From positions 62,001 to 126,000 of the forward strand of contig JAFEGW010000009.1 in the NCBI GenBank assembly GCA_018239715.1: a stretch of DNA of 64,000 nt, written 5' to 3'. The position numbers were made by a program, and so were the translations under genes. The stretch is from Verrucomicrobiota bacterium (GTDB lineage Bacteria > Chlamydiota > Chlamydiia > Chlamydiales > Rhabdochlamydiaceae). Position 1 is the stretch's first letter; every line of letters starts with the position of its first letter. The notes under the pieces are model-generated. The model had not been told where the DNA came from. It saw only the letters and a list, made by a program, of their open reading frames with translations, and did not search any database. Of the stretch, positions 10,631 through 18,634 are shown in pieces.

Positions 10631-11270
10631 AGAAGGCATCCTCCTGATCGATAAACCACGAGGCAAAACTTCGTTCAGTTTGGTCGGAGCCCTCCGACGT
10701 CTTACGCGCATCCAGAAAATCGGGCACGCTGGCACCCTAGATCCTTTTGCGACAGGCCTCATGGTCATGCTCATCGGCAAAAATTTCACACGCCTCTCCC
10801 AAAGCTACCTCACCCAAGATAAAGAGTACGAATGCAAGTTGCACCTAGGCATTTCGACCGATTCTTATGATTGCGACGGAAAAACAACGGCAACTTCCCC
10901 TCTCGTCCCCACCCTCTCTGACATCGAACAAGCCCTGGCTTCTTTTCAAGGCACCCTGCAGCAGATACCTCCCATGTTTTCCGCCAAAAAGATCGACGGA
11001 CAAAAACTCTATGATCTGGCCCGCCGCGGCATCGAAATCGAACGCAAACCCGCCACCGTGACCATCAAAACTACCCTGCTCGATTACGCCTATCCTTATC
11101 TCTCCTTAAATATCGCTTGCTCCAAAGGCACCTACGTCCGCTCGATTGCCCACGATCTGGGCAATTTACTCGGCTGCGGCGCCCATCTATCGGAACTTCG
11201 CCGCCTCCGCTCGGGTTCTTTCCATGTCAAAGACAGCATCAATGGAGCTTTGCTTTATGATCGTCGTTGA
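10587..11270 (+). CDS. truB: tRNA pseudouridine(55) synthase
   Basis: Isomerises U55 to pseudouridine in the T-loop of tRNAs. About 227 aa. The start is one of two adjacent ATGs (10587 or 10590), chosen because the conserved N-terminus [13 protein letters not shown] follows some 15 residues later. The catalytic Asp lies in [28 protein letters not shown] is the second signature. The protein is shorter than E. coli TruB (about 314 aa) and lacks most of the C-terminal PUA-like domain. It overlaps rbfA upstream and ribF downstream (14 bases), consistent with one operon. Confidence 0.95.
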   Translation: MMNKPNDPILTTINKEGILLIDKPRGKTSFSLVGALRRLTRIQKIGHAGTLDPFATGLMVMLIGKNFTRLSQSYLTQDKEYECKLHLGISTDSYDCDGKTTATSPLVPTLSDIEQALASFQGTLQQIPPMFSAKKIDGQKLYDLARRGIEIERKPATVTIKTTLLDYAYPYLSLNIACSKGTYVRSIAHDLGNLLGCGAHLSELRRLRSGSFHVKDSINGALLYDRR

Positions 11271-11826
11271 AAGCCTCGAAGACATCCCTTCCCTTTCAGG
11301 GCCGATTGCTCTAACTATCGGAACCTATGACGGCGTTCATCTCGGACATCAATATCTTTTCCACGAACTTAAAAAATACGGAACGGCCGTTGTCCTCACT
11401 TTTTCCAACCATCCTTCTGAGGTTTTGCGTCCTGATGCCGCTACCCCTCTCATTGACACCCTTGAACAAAAGCTCCGTCGTTTTGAAAATAACGGCATCG
11501 ATCTCGTCATCGCCCTTCCCTTTACATCGGAACTCTCTTCCCTCGCCTACGACACTTTCATCCAACAGATCCGTCAGCACCTTCCCTTTACTCATCTTAT
11601 CCTAGGTGAGGGAGCTGTGATCGGCCATCAAGCGCAAGGGAATGAAAAAAATATCCAAGCTCTGGCTCAAGAGCTCCACTTTAAGGCTCTTTATCTCCCT
11701 AAATTTACCCTCGACGGAGAAGTCGTTTCTTCTAGAAGAATCCGTCACCTTATCGAAACCGGCAACTTCGAGCAGGCTTTCCGCCTGCTCGGCAGACCTC
11801 AAACAAAGAGTCATCAACTATGGTAG
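11257..11826 (+). CDS. ribF: FAD synthetase domain (RibF lacking riboflavin kinase)
   Basis: About 189 aa. The ATG at 11257 ([11 protein letters not shown]) is preferred since it overlaps the truB stop and sits just before the conserved nucleotidyltransferase start [15 protein letters not shown]. The sequence continues through [16 protein letters not shown] and [25 protein letters not shown], all from the FMN adenylyltransferase half of bifunctional RibF. Normal RibF is about 300 aa, with a riboflavin kinase domain starting near the LGRP motif. Here the chain ends eight residues after LGRP. It may be a monofunctional FAD synthetase, with kinase activity supplied elsewhere, or a functionally reduced gene. 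It overlaps ychF by 7 bases. Confidence 0.85.
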   Translation: MIVVESLEDIPSLSGPIALTIGTYDGVHLGHQYLFHELKKYGTAVVLTFSNHPSEVLRPDAATPLIDTLEQKLRRFENNGIDLVIALPFTSELSSLAYDTFIQQIRQHLPFTHLILGEGAVIGHQAQGNEKNIQALAQELHFKALYLPKFTLDGEVVSSRRIRHLIETGNFEQAFRLLGRPQTKSHQLW

Positions 11827-12914
11827 GACTTTCATGCGGAATCGTTGGACTTCCCAACGTCGGAAAATCAACCCTTTTCAACGCCTTGACACGCAAAGCT
11901 GCAGCAGCAGCCAATTACCCCTTTTGCACGATCGACCCCAACGTCGGTATCGTCGACGTAGAAGACCCTCGTCTGCAAGTGCTCTCGAACATCTCCGGAA
12001 GCCACAAACTGGTTCCTGCTACCGTCACCTTTGTTGACATTGCCGGCCTTGTAAAAGGCGCCTCCGAGGGAGAAGGCCTCGGCAATAAATTCCTCGCGAA
12101 CATCCGCGAGACCGATGCGATCGTTCAAGTTGTCCGCTGTTTCGAAGAGGGCGACGTCATTCACGTCGCCGGAAAAGTCGACCCGATCGCCGATATTGAA
12201 GTCATCAACCTGGAGCTCGTCCTTGCCGATCTGCAGATGATCGAAAACATTGCCCAAAAACTCGAAAAACAACTCAAAGGCAAAAAAGAACTGCAGCCTG
12301 TCTATGACACCTTGCAAAAAGCCATCGCCCATCTCAATCAAAATAAAGCGCTCCGCACGATGACACTCACCCCTGAAGAAAAAGCTCATCTTGCTCAATA
12401 CCCCTTCCTCACGAATAAAAAAGTCCTCTATGTTGCCAACGTCAATGAAGAGGCGCTCCCCTCTCTGGAGAACGACCTCGTGAAAAAAGTCCGGCAGTAC
12501 GCTTCCCAAGAAGGCAATACCGTGATCCCCATCTGCGCTAAGCTGGAAGAAGAGCTCGCTCAACTCACGCCTGCTGAAGCGCAAGAATACCTCCAAAGCA
12601 TGGGCCTTCAAGAAACAGGTCTCAATCGCCTCATTAAAGCAGCATTTTCAACCCTCGACCTGATCACCTACCTGACCACAGGAGAAATCGAAACTCGCGC
12701 CTGGCCCGTCCCTAAAGGATCGTCTGCTCAAGAAGCCGCCGGTAAAATCCACACCGATATCCAAAAAGGATTTATTCGCGCCGAAGTGGTTGGCTATGAA
12801 GACATGGTCGCCTACAACGGCCGTGTAGGGGCCCGCGAAGCCGGTAAAGCCCGCTCCGAAGGAAAAGACTACATTGTCCATGATGGCGATGTTATCCTTT
12901 TCTACCACAACTAA
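11820..12914 (+). CDS. ychF: Redox-regulated P-loop ATPase/GTPase YchF
   Basis: A 364-aa Obg-family protein that associates with ribosomes and prefers [17 protein letters not shown] is the Walker A motif; [19 protein letters not shown] is the G3/switch II region. A coiled-coil insertion (around residues 130-200) and a C-terminal TGS domain ([19 protein letters not shown] onward) complete the usual architecture and length. The ATG overlaps the ribF stop. ychF next to ribF matches chlamydial gene order. Confidence 0.96.
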   Translation: MVGLSCGIVGLPNVGKSTLFNALTRKAAAAANYPFCTIDPNVGIVDVEDPRLQVLSNISGSHKLVPATVTFVDIAGLVKGASEGEGLGNKFLANIRETDAIVQVVRCFEEGDVIHVAGKVDPIADIEVINLELVLADLQMIENIAQKLEKQLKGKKELQPVYDTLQKAIAHLNQNKALRTMTLTPEEKAHLAQYPFLTNKKVLYVANVNEEALPSLENDLVKKVRQYASQEGNTVIPICAKLEEELAQLTPAEAQEYLQSMGLQETGLNRLIKAAFSTLDLITYLTTGEIETRAWPVPKGSSAQEAAGKIHTDIQKGFIRAEVVGYEDMVAYNGRVGAREAGKARSEGKDYIVHDGDVILFYHN

Positions 12915-12915
12915 C

Positions 12916-14019
12916 ATGCACCTCTTCATCACATGTCCCCCCAACTTAGAACAGCTGCTCGCCGAAGAGCTGCAAACGCTCGGCATCGCTGCCCGCCGCT
13001 GGCCCCGCGGTGTTTCTGCTCCCCTTTCCATCGAAAATGTCTACATCATCAACTACGCCAGCCGTTTTGCAACTCGCGTTCTATGGCCTTTAGCCCATTT
13101 TGATTGCCCGAACCGCGACGCTCTCTATAACGAAGCCAAAAAAATCCCTTGGGACAAATACCTGACCGTCGATAAAACCTTTGCTATCGACGCGAACGCC
13201 ACGAACAACCAGAGCTTCCGCAATAGCCACTTCGCAGGCCTGGTTGTCAAAGACGCTATCTGCGATTTCTTCCGCGAAAAAACCGGCAAGCGGCCATCTG
13301 TCGAAGTCTACAACCCTTCTGTTCAAATCAACATCTTTATTTTTGAGAATAAGGCCACGATCAGCGTCGATACTTCCGGAGCCCCCCTTTTCAAGCGCGG
13401 CTATCGATCGGGGTCCGTCGAAGCTCCCCTCCAAGAAACCCTCGCTGCTGCTATCCTCCAACTCGCTGACTATACTGCCGAAGACGTGCTCTGCGATCCG
13501 TTCTGCGGCTCGGGCACCTTCCTCTGGGAAGCTGCCCTGATGGCAACCGATACTCCTGCCGCTTATTTCCGCAAAAATTTTGGATTCTTTAACCATCCCC
13601 TCTATAAAGAAGAAGAATGGTTAGCTCTCAAAGCTAAACTTGACAGCCGGATCAAACCCCTAAAACCCTACTCGATCTTCGGGGGCGACCGCGACCGGAA
13701 AGCCATCGAACTTTGCAAGGCTACTCAAAAAAATACTCACCTGCCGCTCCATTTCCAACATGCCCATATCCACAACTTCAAGACCCTTCTCCAACCCACC
13801 CTCGTCGTGGCTAACCCTCCCTATGGAACCCGTATCCAAGCTCCCTCAGATCCTTACCTGGAGCTTGCCGAGTTCCTCAAAACCACCTGCAATGGCAAAG
13901 CTCGTGCTGCTATCCTCAGTCCCCATCGATCCCTTCCCCCCGCCTTCGGAAGACCCCCCAAAAAACCAATCCCCCTTCTTAATGGCGGCCTAGAGATTTT
14001 CCTTCATTTAATTGTCTGA
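12916..14019 (+). CDS. rlmL: THUMP-domain 23S rRNA guanine-N2 methyltransferase
   Basis: A 367-aa protein related to the N-terminal methyltransferase of RlmL (YcbY) and to YpsC of Bacillus. The start ATG at 12916 lies one base after the ychF stop. A ferredoxin-like/THUMP region (residues 1 to about 155) precedes the class I SAM-dependent domain, with DPFCGSGTFLWEAAL (SAM site) near residue 195 and the catalytic VVANPPYG near residue 305. NPPY in this context marks N2-guanine methylation; the target is probably G2445 of 23S rRNA, by family. The C-terminal RlmK half of E. coli RlmL is absent, as usual outside gammaproteobacteria. Confidence 0.88.
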   Translation: MHLFITCPPNLEQLLAEELQTLGIAARRWPRGVSAPLSIENVYIINYASRFATRVLWPLAHFDCPNRDALYNEAKKIPWDKYLTVDKTFAIDANATNNQSFRNSHFAGLVVKDAICDFFREKTGKRPSVEVYNPSVQINIFIFENKATISVDTSGAPLFKRGYRSGSVEAPLQETLAAAILQLADYTAEDVLCDPFCGSGTFLWEAALMATDTPAAYFRKNFGFFNHPLYKEEEWLALKAKLDSRIKPLKPYSIFGGDRDRKAIELCKATQKNTHLPLHFQHAHIHNFKTLLQPTLVVANPPYGTRIQAPSDPYLELAEFLKTTCNGKARAAILSPHRSLPPAFGRPPKKPIPLLNGGLEIFLHLIV

Positions 14020-14023
14020 AACT

Positions 14024-15256
14024 TTAATGGTAGTTTCTCAAAAACTGATATAGTTTTTGATAATCAAAAGCCAAATTCGGTGCATTAGGATTAAAAGCTG
14101 CCCCTTTTTTGATTAAAAGTTTAGCATTTTCAAATTGACCATGGTTAACAGCTGCTTGTAAAGGAGTCAAACCGCTGCGATCACGGTAATTGGGATCTGC
14201 TCCATGCTCTATTAACAATTTTGCAACTTCTTTGTAGCCTTTTGACAATGCCATTTGCAAGGGGCGATGCCCATTGCGTGAATCATCATCAACATTAGCA
14301 CCTGAAGCTAGAGCCTCTTTAACCATCATAATCAGATGAGCCCCCTTATTATCTGCAATTAAAGATCCCAGGGAAATGGGAATAGGTTTCAAATATTCGC
14401 CTAAAGCTTCAACATAACCCAAGAAAAATTGTGGACTCCACAAATTCAAAGTCTCTTGCTCCTCTGAGGAAATAAAATTACGGACATCTTCTCTTTTAGC
14501 TTTCCAATCAATCGATTGAATTAATTCAGCTAATTTTTCTTGAAGCCAAGAAAGCGTCACCTGTTCCGGATTAACCTGCAGAACACCACCTAAAAGATTA
14601 TAGGCATTGGCAAATACTTTGTAATTGATCGGCCATTTATTAAAAATATACCAAATAAAATCATACCAATGACGTCCTTTTACATCGTGTGTAGGATCAA
14701 AAAGTGCAGCGACTTTGCTAGCAAAAAGGCTCGGCCTATCAAGGGCAGTTATCGAAAATGGATAAGGAAAATCTATATTTTTCGGTTCGAAGGATCCTCC
14801 CGCAGGTGGATGAGTATGGATCTCAAATTTGATTTGAAGCTTTTCATTTTCCGTATATTTCCTGACATCGGAAAGGATTAAAACTTTTTCAATTGAATCT
14901 GAATCCTTTTTCAAGATAGCTCTTTTAACTTTAGCATTGGGACATTCACGATCTACAATAGCCATATCAAAGGCATACGCTTTAAATTCATCGGCAACTA
15001 CTTGCAGATAAGGTTTCCATAAAAAATTTGGTGCAGGCTTTAATGTCCAAAAATCTAAATCTTCAGAAAAACGTTGAAGATCATAAACAATCCTCAGGCA
15101 AGAACCTCCAATAAAAGCTGCGTGTTTAAAGAAATCAGTTCTAGCCAGAGCAGAAAGAGCAATCTCTTGAGCAATTTCTCTTAAAGCATTCTTCTCTTGT
15201 TGTTTTGTCAAAGACCGGTATTTCTTTAATTTATCTTCGATGATTTTTATAGCCAT
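14024..15256 (-). CDS. abiEii: AbiEii-type nucleotidyltransferase toxin fused to ankyrin repeats
   Basis: A 410-aa protein. Residues 1 to about 290 match the AbiEii/DUF1814 nucleotidyltransferase family: FIGGSCLRIVYDLQRFSEDL, with GGS at 50-52 and acidic residues D66 and D68, and a later KVAALFDPTHDVKGRHWYDF block resembling the K...R..YD motif III. AbiEii is the bacteriostatic toxin of type IV abortive-infection systems. Typical members are about 300 aa. Here residues 305-395 form two to three ankyrin repeats (GHRPLQMALSKGYKEVAKLL, HGADPNYRDRSGLTPLQAA). The gene overlaps the abiEi stop by 10 bases, so the pair is one operon. The ankyrin tail could bind a target, the antitoxin or a host protein; this is inference. 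Confidence 0.85.
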   Translation of the reverse strand: MAIKIIEDKLKKYRSLTKQQEKNALREIAQEIALSALARTDFFKHAAFIGGSCLRIVYDLQRFSEDLDFWTLKPAPNFLWKPYLQVVADEFKAYAFDMAIVDRECPNAKVKRAILKKDSDSIEKVLILSDVRKYTENEKLQIKFEIHTHPPAGGSFEPKNIDFPYPFSITALDRPSLFASKVAALFDPTHDVKGRHWYDFIWYIFNKWPINYKVFANAYNLLGGVLQVNPEQVTLSWLQEKLAELIQSIDWKAKREDVRNFISSEEQETLNLWSPQFFLGYVEALGEYLKPIPISLGSLIADNKGAHLIMMVKEALASGANVDDDSRNGHRPLQMALSKGYKEVAKLLIEHGADPNYRDRSGLTPLQAAVNHGQFENAKLLIKKGAAFNPNAPNLAFDYQKLYQFLRNYH

Positions 15257-15864
15257 CTGCGTAAATCCTTAAGCATTTTATGAGCAAAACGACGAACGCG
15301 AGGACTATCGTAATACTGCGCGATTTCTTCAAGTATAGTCTTGTCAGCCCCTTGAAGCGATGACTCATCCAAACGTAAATCTTCAATGACATCTGACAAT
15401 GTTTGCCATTTTTTATGATGCGCATACAAGTAATCCGCCAATGCTTTCCATGGATGAGCCATCAAAAATGTGCTATCAGAGGTAACTACCCTTTCTACTC
15501 CCATAAAGAACTGATCCCATGGCGTATGCTGGTAACTAAATATGCCAATTGGCGTTTGAACAGTCGAATCCCTTTTAGAGCTTGCGCTCGTTATAGTATA
15601 AACGGCCTCGGGGATCCAACCATGATGCGATAACGCAGATTCAAAACTAATATAGGAAGGACCATAAAGCTGCTGAGCTATTTCATAAGAATCAATCGGT
15701 AAAGGTTCTCTTTTTCCAATTAAATAGAGGCCTCTTTTCAATCTCAGGAGAGTGCCTTCTTTAAGAGCTCGTTTTACCCATGAATATCGTCGGTCTTCAC
15801 TACCACCAAGCAAAATAGATAGCGTGGTGTCATTAATATAAAATTTATGGTAACTCAAATTCAT
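15247..15864 (-). CDS. abiEi: AbiEi-like antitoxin/transcriptional regulator
   Basis: About 205 aa. The ATG at 15864 (MNLSYHKFYINDTT) is chosen because an AGAGAG ribosome site precedes it and because an upstream in-frame ATG at 15921 would place the operator O1 inside the coding region. An N-terminal winged-helix segment (WVKRALKEGTLLRLKRGLYL) is characteristic of AbiEi antitoxins. A DUF-type C-terminal domain follows, with the SYISFESALSHHGWIPE motif seen in this family. Known AbiEi proteins bind inverted repeats in their own promoter and counteract AbiEii without a stable complex. The two upstream operators support autoregulation. Confidence 0.85.
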   Translation of the reverse strand: MNLSYHKFYINDTTLSILLGGSEDRRYSWVKRALKEGTLLRLKRGLYLIGKREPLPIDSYEIAQQLYGPSYISFESALSHHGWIPEAVYTITSASSKRDSTVQTPIGIFSYQHTPWDQFFMGVERVVTSDSTFLMAHPWKALADYLYAHHKKWQTLSDVIEDLRLDESSLQGADKTILEEIAQYYDSPRVRRFAHKMLKDLRRWL

Positions 15865-15877
15865 AAATTTCTCTCTT

Positions 15878-15963
15878 GAAACTGGCATTTTTTGACAGTT
15901 TCTAACTTGAAAATACCACATTCATTAGTTTATTGCAAGAAACTGGCGTTTTATGACAGTTTT
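15878..15963 (-). promoter_or_regulatory. abiE promoter bracketed by two operator repeats
   Basis: Two near-identical 25-bp elements, O1 (15878-15902) and O2 (15939-15963), share GAAACTGGC-N-TTTT-N-TGACAGTTT and are 61 bp apart. Each is itself an inverted repeat (GAAACTG...CAGTTT). Between them on the minus strand lies a promoter with -35 TTGCAA (15938-15933), a 17-bp spacer and -10 TATTTT (15915-15910). O2 abuts the -35 and O1 lies between the -10 and the start codon, 14 bp from it. The layout suits cooperative repression by AbiEi, which is known to bind two inverted repeats in characterised abiE systems. Confidence 0.75.
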
Positions 15964-16107
15964 GAGCAGAAAAATAAGAACTACAATCTGCTAAAAATAA
16001 GCCACTTATATTAGATCGTTCGACCATTGTTGCTCGTAAAAAGTCCGCGGATATTTTAAATTCCCTTTTCGACTTCTTTTTTTTCAGCAAAGCTACAGTC
16101 TGTTCTT

Positions 16108-16248
16108 TTAAAGGGTGGCCGTAATACCCATGATCCCAATAATAATGAGATAAAAGGCGACGATGTAATTCAATATCGCCGGAAAAATCAAAATTAAAAT
16201 TCCAGCAATCAAAGAAACAATAGGATGCAGAACAGGATGTACCATCAT
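16108..16248 (-). CDS. DUF3096-like small membrane protein
   Basis: A 46-aa protein. The ATG at 16248 is chosen because GGAGG stands five bases upstream. The sequence is almost entirely two hydrophobic helices (IVSLIAGILILIFPAILNYI, then VAFYLIIIGIMGI). The PxxxSLIAGILILIFP pattern is that of the DUF3096 family of short bacterial inner-membrane proteins of unknown function. It lies between abiE and the EamA transporter, and its upstream region contains palindromes related to the abiE operators. Confidence 0.7.
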   Translation of the reverse strand: MMVHPVLHPIVSLIAGILILIFPAILNYIVAFYLIIIGIMGITATL

Positions 16249-16353
16249 ATTTTCCTCCACAAATTTTTCTAGATCAAGATCACAGTATACCAAAACTTTC
16301 TTTCACAATCTCTTAAAAAATAACCCTTATTTTTAGACACTTTTTACAAAAAA

Positions 16354-16401
16354 GTGACAAAACTGTCATTTTTTCGTAGGAAAAAGTGACAGTTTTGTCA
16401 C
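16354..16401. promoter_or_regulatory. Paired palindromes sharing the abiE operator half-site
   Basis: GTGACAAAACTGTCA (16354-16368) and its exact reverse complement TGACAGTTTTGTCAC (16387-16401) are separated by 18 bp. Each contains its own TGACA/TGTCA dyad. Both contain TGACAGTTTT, the half-site of operators O1 and O2 upstream of abiEi. The element lies 106 bp upstream of the DUF3096 start and 139 bp upstream of the EamA start, so it may regulate either gene. Confidence 0.6.
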
Positions 16402-16540
16402 AAAATAGGACTTTCTACTCAATTTGCTAGGCCATTACATACAGAATTTTATCCTAAAAATTTGATGGGAATAAAAAAGTTTACGAATAAGAAACCGGCC
16501 TGGTAAGCTCCCTCTTTAAATCTTTAAAGCGAGGTTTTTC

Positions 16541-17482
16541 ATGTCGGTAGATGCAGGTTCTAATCGAAAACTTCAAAATCGAGCTGTCCTGGGAGTTCTA
16601 CTCATGATCACGGGACTTGCCCTCTATCCTCTCGCTGATGCTTTTATTAAACACCTGATGGGGACTTATTCGGTTTATCAAACGACATTCCTTCGATCCT
16701 TCACTCGTTTAATCCCGCTTTTTGTGACTGTTTTTTTCCAAGGTGGTATCCGTAAAGTTCTCGGCACTAACCACCCTCAGCGCCATCTCGTCCGACTTGC
16801 TGTCAGCCTTGTTTATACCCTATCCTTCATGTTTGCGATGAAAATGGGCTCTCTGACCATTGTCTATACACTGAGCTACACTTCCCCCTTCTTCATGATC
16901 CTTTTAAGCGCCTTTATGTTGAAAGAAACGATCAGCCGCGACCGTTGGATTGCAGTGGGGATTGGACTCATTGGGGTCATCATCGCCATGCGGCCAGGAT
17001 CCAATATGTTCGAATGGGTCGCCCTTGTTGTGCTCTTTGGAACTTTCCTCAGCGCCCTCAACAAAATCTTGATGCGGCGTTTAGCTGCCACCGAGCATAG
17101 CCTCTCCATTGCCATCTATCCTAATATCGTGATGATCCTTGTCATGATTCCCTGCATCCTCTTCATGGAGCCTTGGAAACCGATGCCCTTAGCCCATTGG
17201 GGACTCTTTGCTTTTGTAGGCGCCATCACTGCTGCAGGTCAATATTGCATTGCCCAAGCTCTGCGCTATGCCCAAGCTTCCGTCCTAGCTCCTGTCGACT
17301 ATTCCACCTACTTCTGGGTCGTTGCTCTCGATCTCTTCTGGTGGGGCAAACCTCCCACTGTCTATATGATCATTGGAGCCGTTGTTATTGTAGGCAGCAA
17401 CCTATACATCCTCTACCGCACAAGGCGCGAAGAGGCTGCGAAGAAGGCTGCGACCTTAGCTACAGCTGAAAAAGCTTCTTAA
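16541..17482 (+). CDS. EamA-family drug/metabolite transporter
   Basis: A 313-aa inner-membrane protein with about ten transmembrane segments arranged as two EamA halves (residues about 15-145 and 150-295). The first half includes LGVLLMITGLALYPLADAFIK; the end of that half has the FFMILLSAFMLKETIS(R) block typical of the family. The C-terminus is a charged cytoplasmic tail. Family members export or import small metabolites (amino acids, nucleotides, S-adenosylmethionine). Substrate cannot be told from sequence. In an obligate intracellular bacterium a nutrient importer is plausible. Confidence 0.85.
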   Translation: MSVDAGSNRKLQNRAVLGVLLMITGLALYPLADAFIKHLMGTYSVYQTTFLRSFTRLIPLFVTVFFQGGIRKVLGTNHPQRHLVRLAVSLVYTLSFMFAMKMGSLTIVYTLSYTSPFFMILLSAFMLKETISRDRWIAVGIGLIGVIIAMRPGSNMFEWVALVVLFGTFLSALNKILMRRLAATEHSLSIAIYPNIVMILVMIPCILFMEPWKPMPLAHWGLFAFVGAITAAGQYCIAQALRYAQASVLAPVDYSTYFWVVALDLFWWGKPPTVYMIIGAVVIVGSNLYILYRTRREEAAKKAATLATAEKAS

Positions 17483-17497
17483 AAGAACGCTTTTTGA

Positions 17498-17661
17498 TAT
17501 GTGGCATCTACAACCCCGGTTACCTCTATCTCAACAAAGCGCTGAAGGTTTATATAGAGAAGGAATCCACTACTTCAACAAAAATACAAGCATGGTTTAA
17601 AAAAGCGCAAGCGCATGACTATCCTGAAGTTAAAATCCCCTTAGTTCGTTTTAGCGAATAA
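17498..17661 (+). pseudogene. Possible remnant of a repeat protein gene
   Basis: A short open frame with no start codon contains ALKVYIEKESTTSTKIQAWF followed by KKAQAHDYPEVKIPLVRF and a stop at 17659-17661. The AWFKKAQAHDYPEV pattern resembles the end of a Sel1-like repeat (compare the degraded Sel1 gene at 23464-24519). It overlaps the end of the convergent TPR gene by 11 bases. The match is too short to be sure. Confidence 0.25.
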
Positions 17662-18502
17662 TACACCTGCAATCTCTCATCCACCCTTTTGGCAATTCCG
17701 ATATTCCTTCAGAGGTTAATAAATCAGCAACTGTAAGTCGCGATCTTTTTTGAGTGCTTAAACGCGGATCTTGGATCAGATGATCGAAAATGATGAGAAC
17801 CTTGCTTGAAAGGCTTTCAGGATCTGATATATCTGTATTAGAGAGTGCTTGTACAGCGGGCCTATATTTGTTTTGAGAAGCAAATCTCAATGCCTTGAAG
17901 AGCGCTTGATCTTCTTGCTCAGGCAATGACGAATAGGCTGTTTCATTTTCTGGTATCTGTCTAAAAGCATAGGAACAGTTCTTCAAAAGAACATGCTGAA
18001 TGAACTCTAAAGAAGGATCTAAGGAGACGCTTTTTTTTAAATCTATTAAAGCGGCCTTCTCTTGAGATTGTTGGATGAGAATGGCTCCCTTTGTAGCCCA
18101 AGCTTCTGCGTCTTGGGGATACTTTGAAAGAAGCTGCTTTAAGGTTGCTAAAGCTTGATTAACGAAACCACGCTTCCAAAAACCTACGCTGTGCCGGTAT
18201 AAAGCTGTCAAATGATAAGGATCTTGGCCAAGAACCGTTTCATATTTCGAATATGCCTCTACATAACATTTAAGATGAAATAGCCCGTTTGCTTGGATGA
18301 GAGATCCAAAATCAACTTTAGGGAGTTCTCTCTCTTTTCGTTTCTTTGTTGTTGTCTCGACATCCAAAGAAGAGGCCATTCGATGATCAGCATGAGAAGG
18401 AGAAACACTATCAGGAGTTTGCGACCCTTGAAAAGAACCTTCATCGGATAAAATATTGTGAACGAGGGGAAGATTTCCTATTGCAACAACTTGCGCTCCC
18501 AT
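17651..18502 (-). CDS. TPR protein with cysteine-containing C-terminus
   Basis: A 283-aa protein with a good AGGAG ribosome site. Residues 1-65 are polar and probably disordered. Tetratricopeptide-like repeats cover about residues 65-180 (KCYVEAYSKYETVLGQDPYH, GFVNQALATLKQLLSKYPQD, EKAALIDLKKSVSLDPSLEF). A helical region follows and the chain ends in CRCIIR. There is no signal peptide. TPRs mediate protein-protein contacts. The final Cys-aliphatic-aliphatic-X arrangement resembles a CaaX box, though X = Arg is unusual. It could be a secreted effector or a cytosolic scaffold. Confidence 0.65.
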   Translation of the reverse strand: MGAQVVAIGNLPLVHNILSDEGSFQGSQTPDSVSPSHADHRMASSLDVETTTKKRKERELPKVDFGSLIQANGLFHLKCYVEAYSKYETVLGQDPYHLTALYRHSVGFWKRGFVNQALATLKQLLSKYPQDAEAWATKGAILIQQSQEKAALIDLKKSVSLDPSLEFIQHVLLKNCSYAFRQIPENETAYSSLPEQEDQALFKALRFASQNKYRPAVQALSNTDISDPESLSSKVLIIFDHLIQDPRLSTQKRSRLTVADLLTSEGISELPKGWMRDCRCIIR

Positions 18503-18602
18503 AGTCTTAATCTCCTGTTTAACAATAATTATTGTATGTTTAACAATAAGAAAAAAGCAAAACGATATTCTGGCGGGTTGTTAGGTAAAAAAATGAGAAC
18601 AT

Positions 18603-18632
18603 AGGTGAAGCTTAAAAAAGCTTCACCTTTTT
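18603..18632. terminator. Hairpin terminator after the MFS gene
   Basis: AGGTGAAGCTT (18603-18613), four A residues, then AAGCTTCACCT (18618-18628) form a perfect 11-bp stem. TTTT follows on the plus strand. On the minus strand the hairpin begins 7 bp after the MFS stop codon and is followed by a looser T-rich stretch. It lies between two minus-strand genes. Confidence 0.65.
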
Positions 18633-18634
18633 GT

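Noticed and set aside
11868-12611. Antisense frame of 247 codons opposite ychF
   Set aside because: A shadow of a well-supported gene with no independent evidence.
15878-15963. Two direct repeats considered as a small CRISPR array
   Set aside because: There are only two copies, each internally palindromic and flanking a promoter. No cas genes are present.
15902-16090. A 62-codon minus-strand frame upstream of abiEi
   Set aside because: It covers operator O2 and the promoter, has no ribosome site and no family resemblance.
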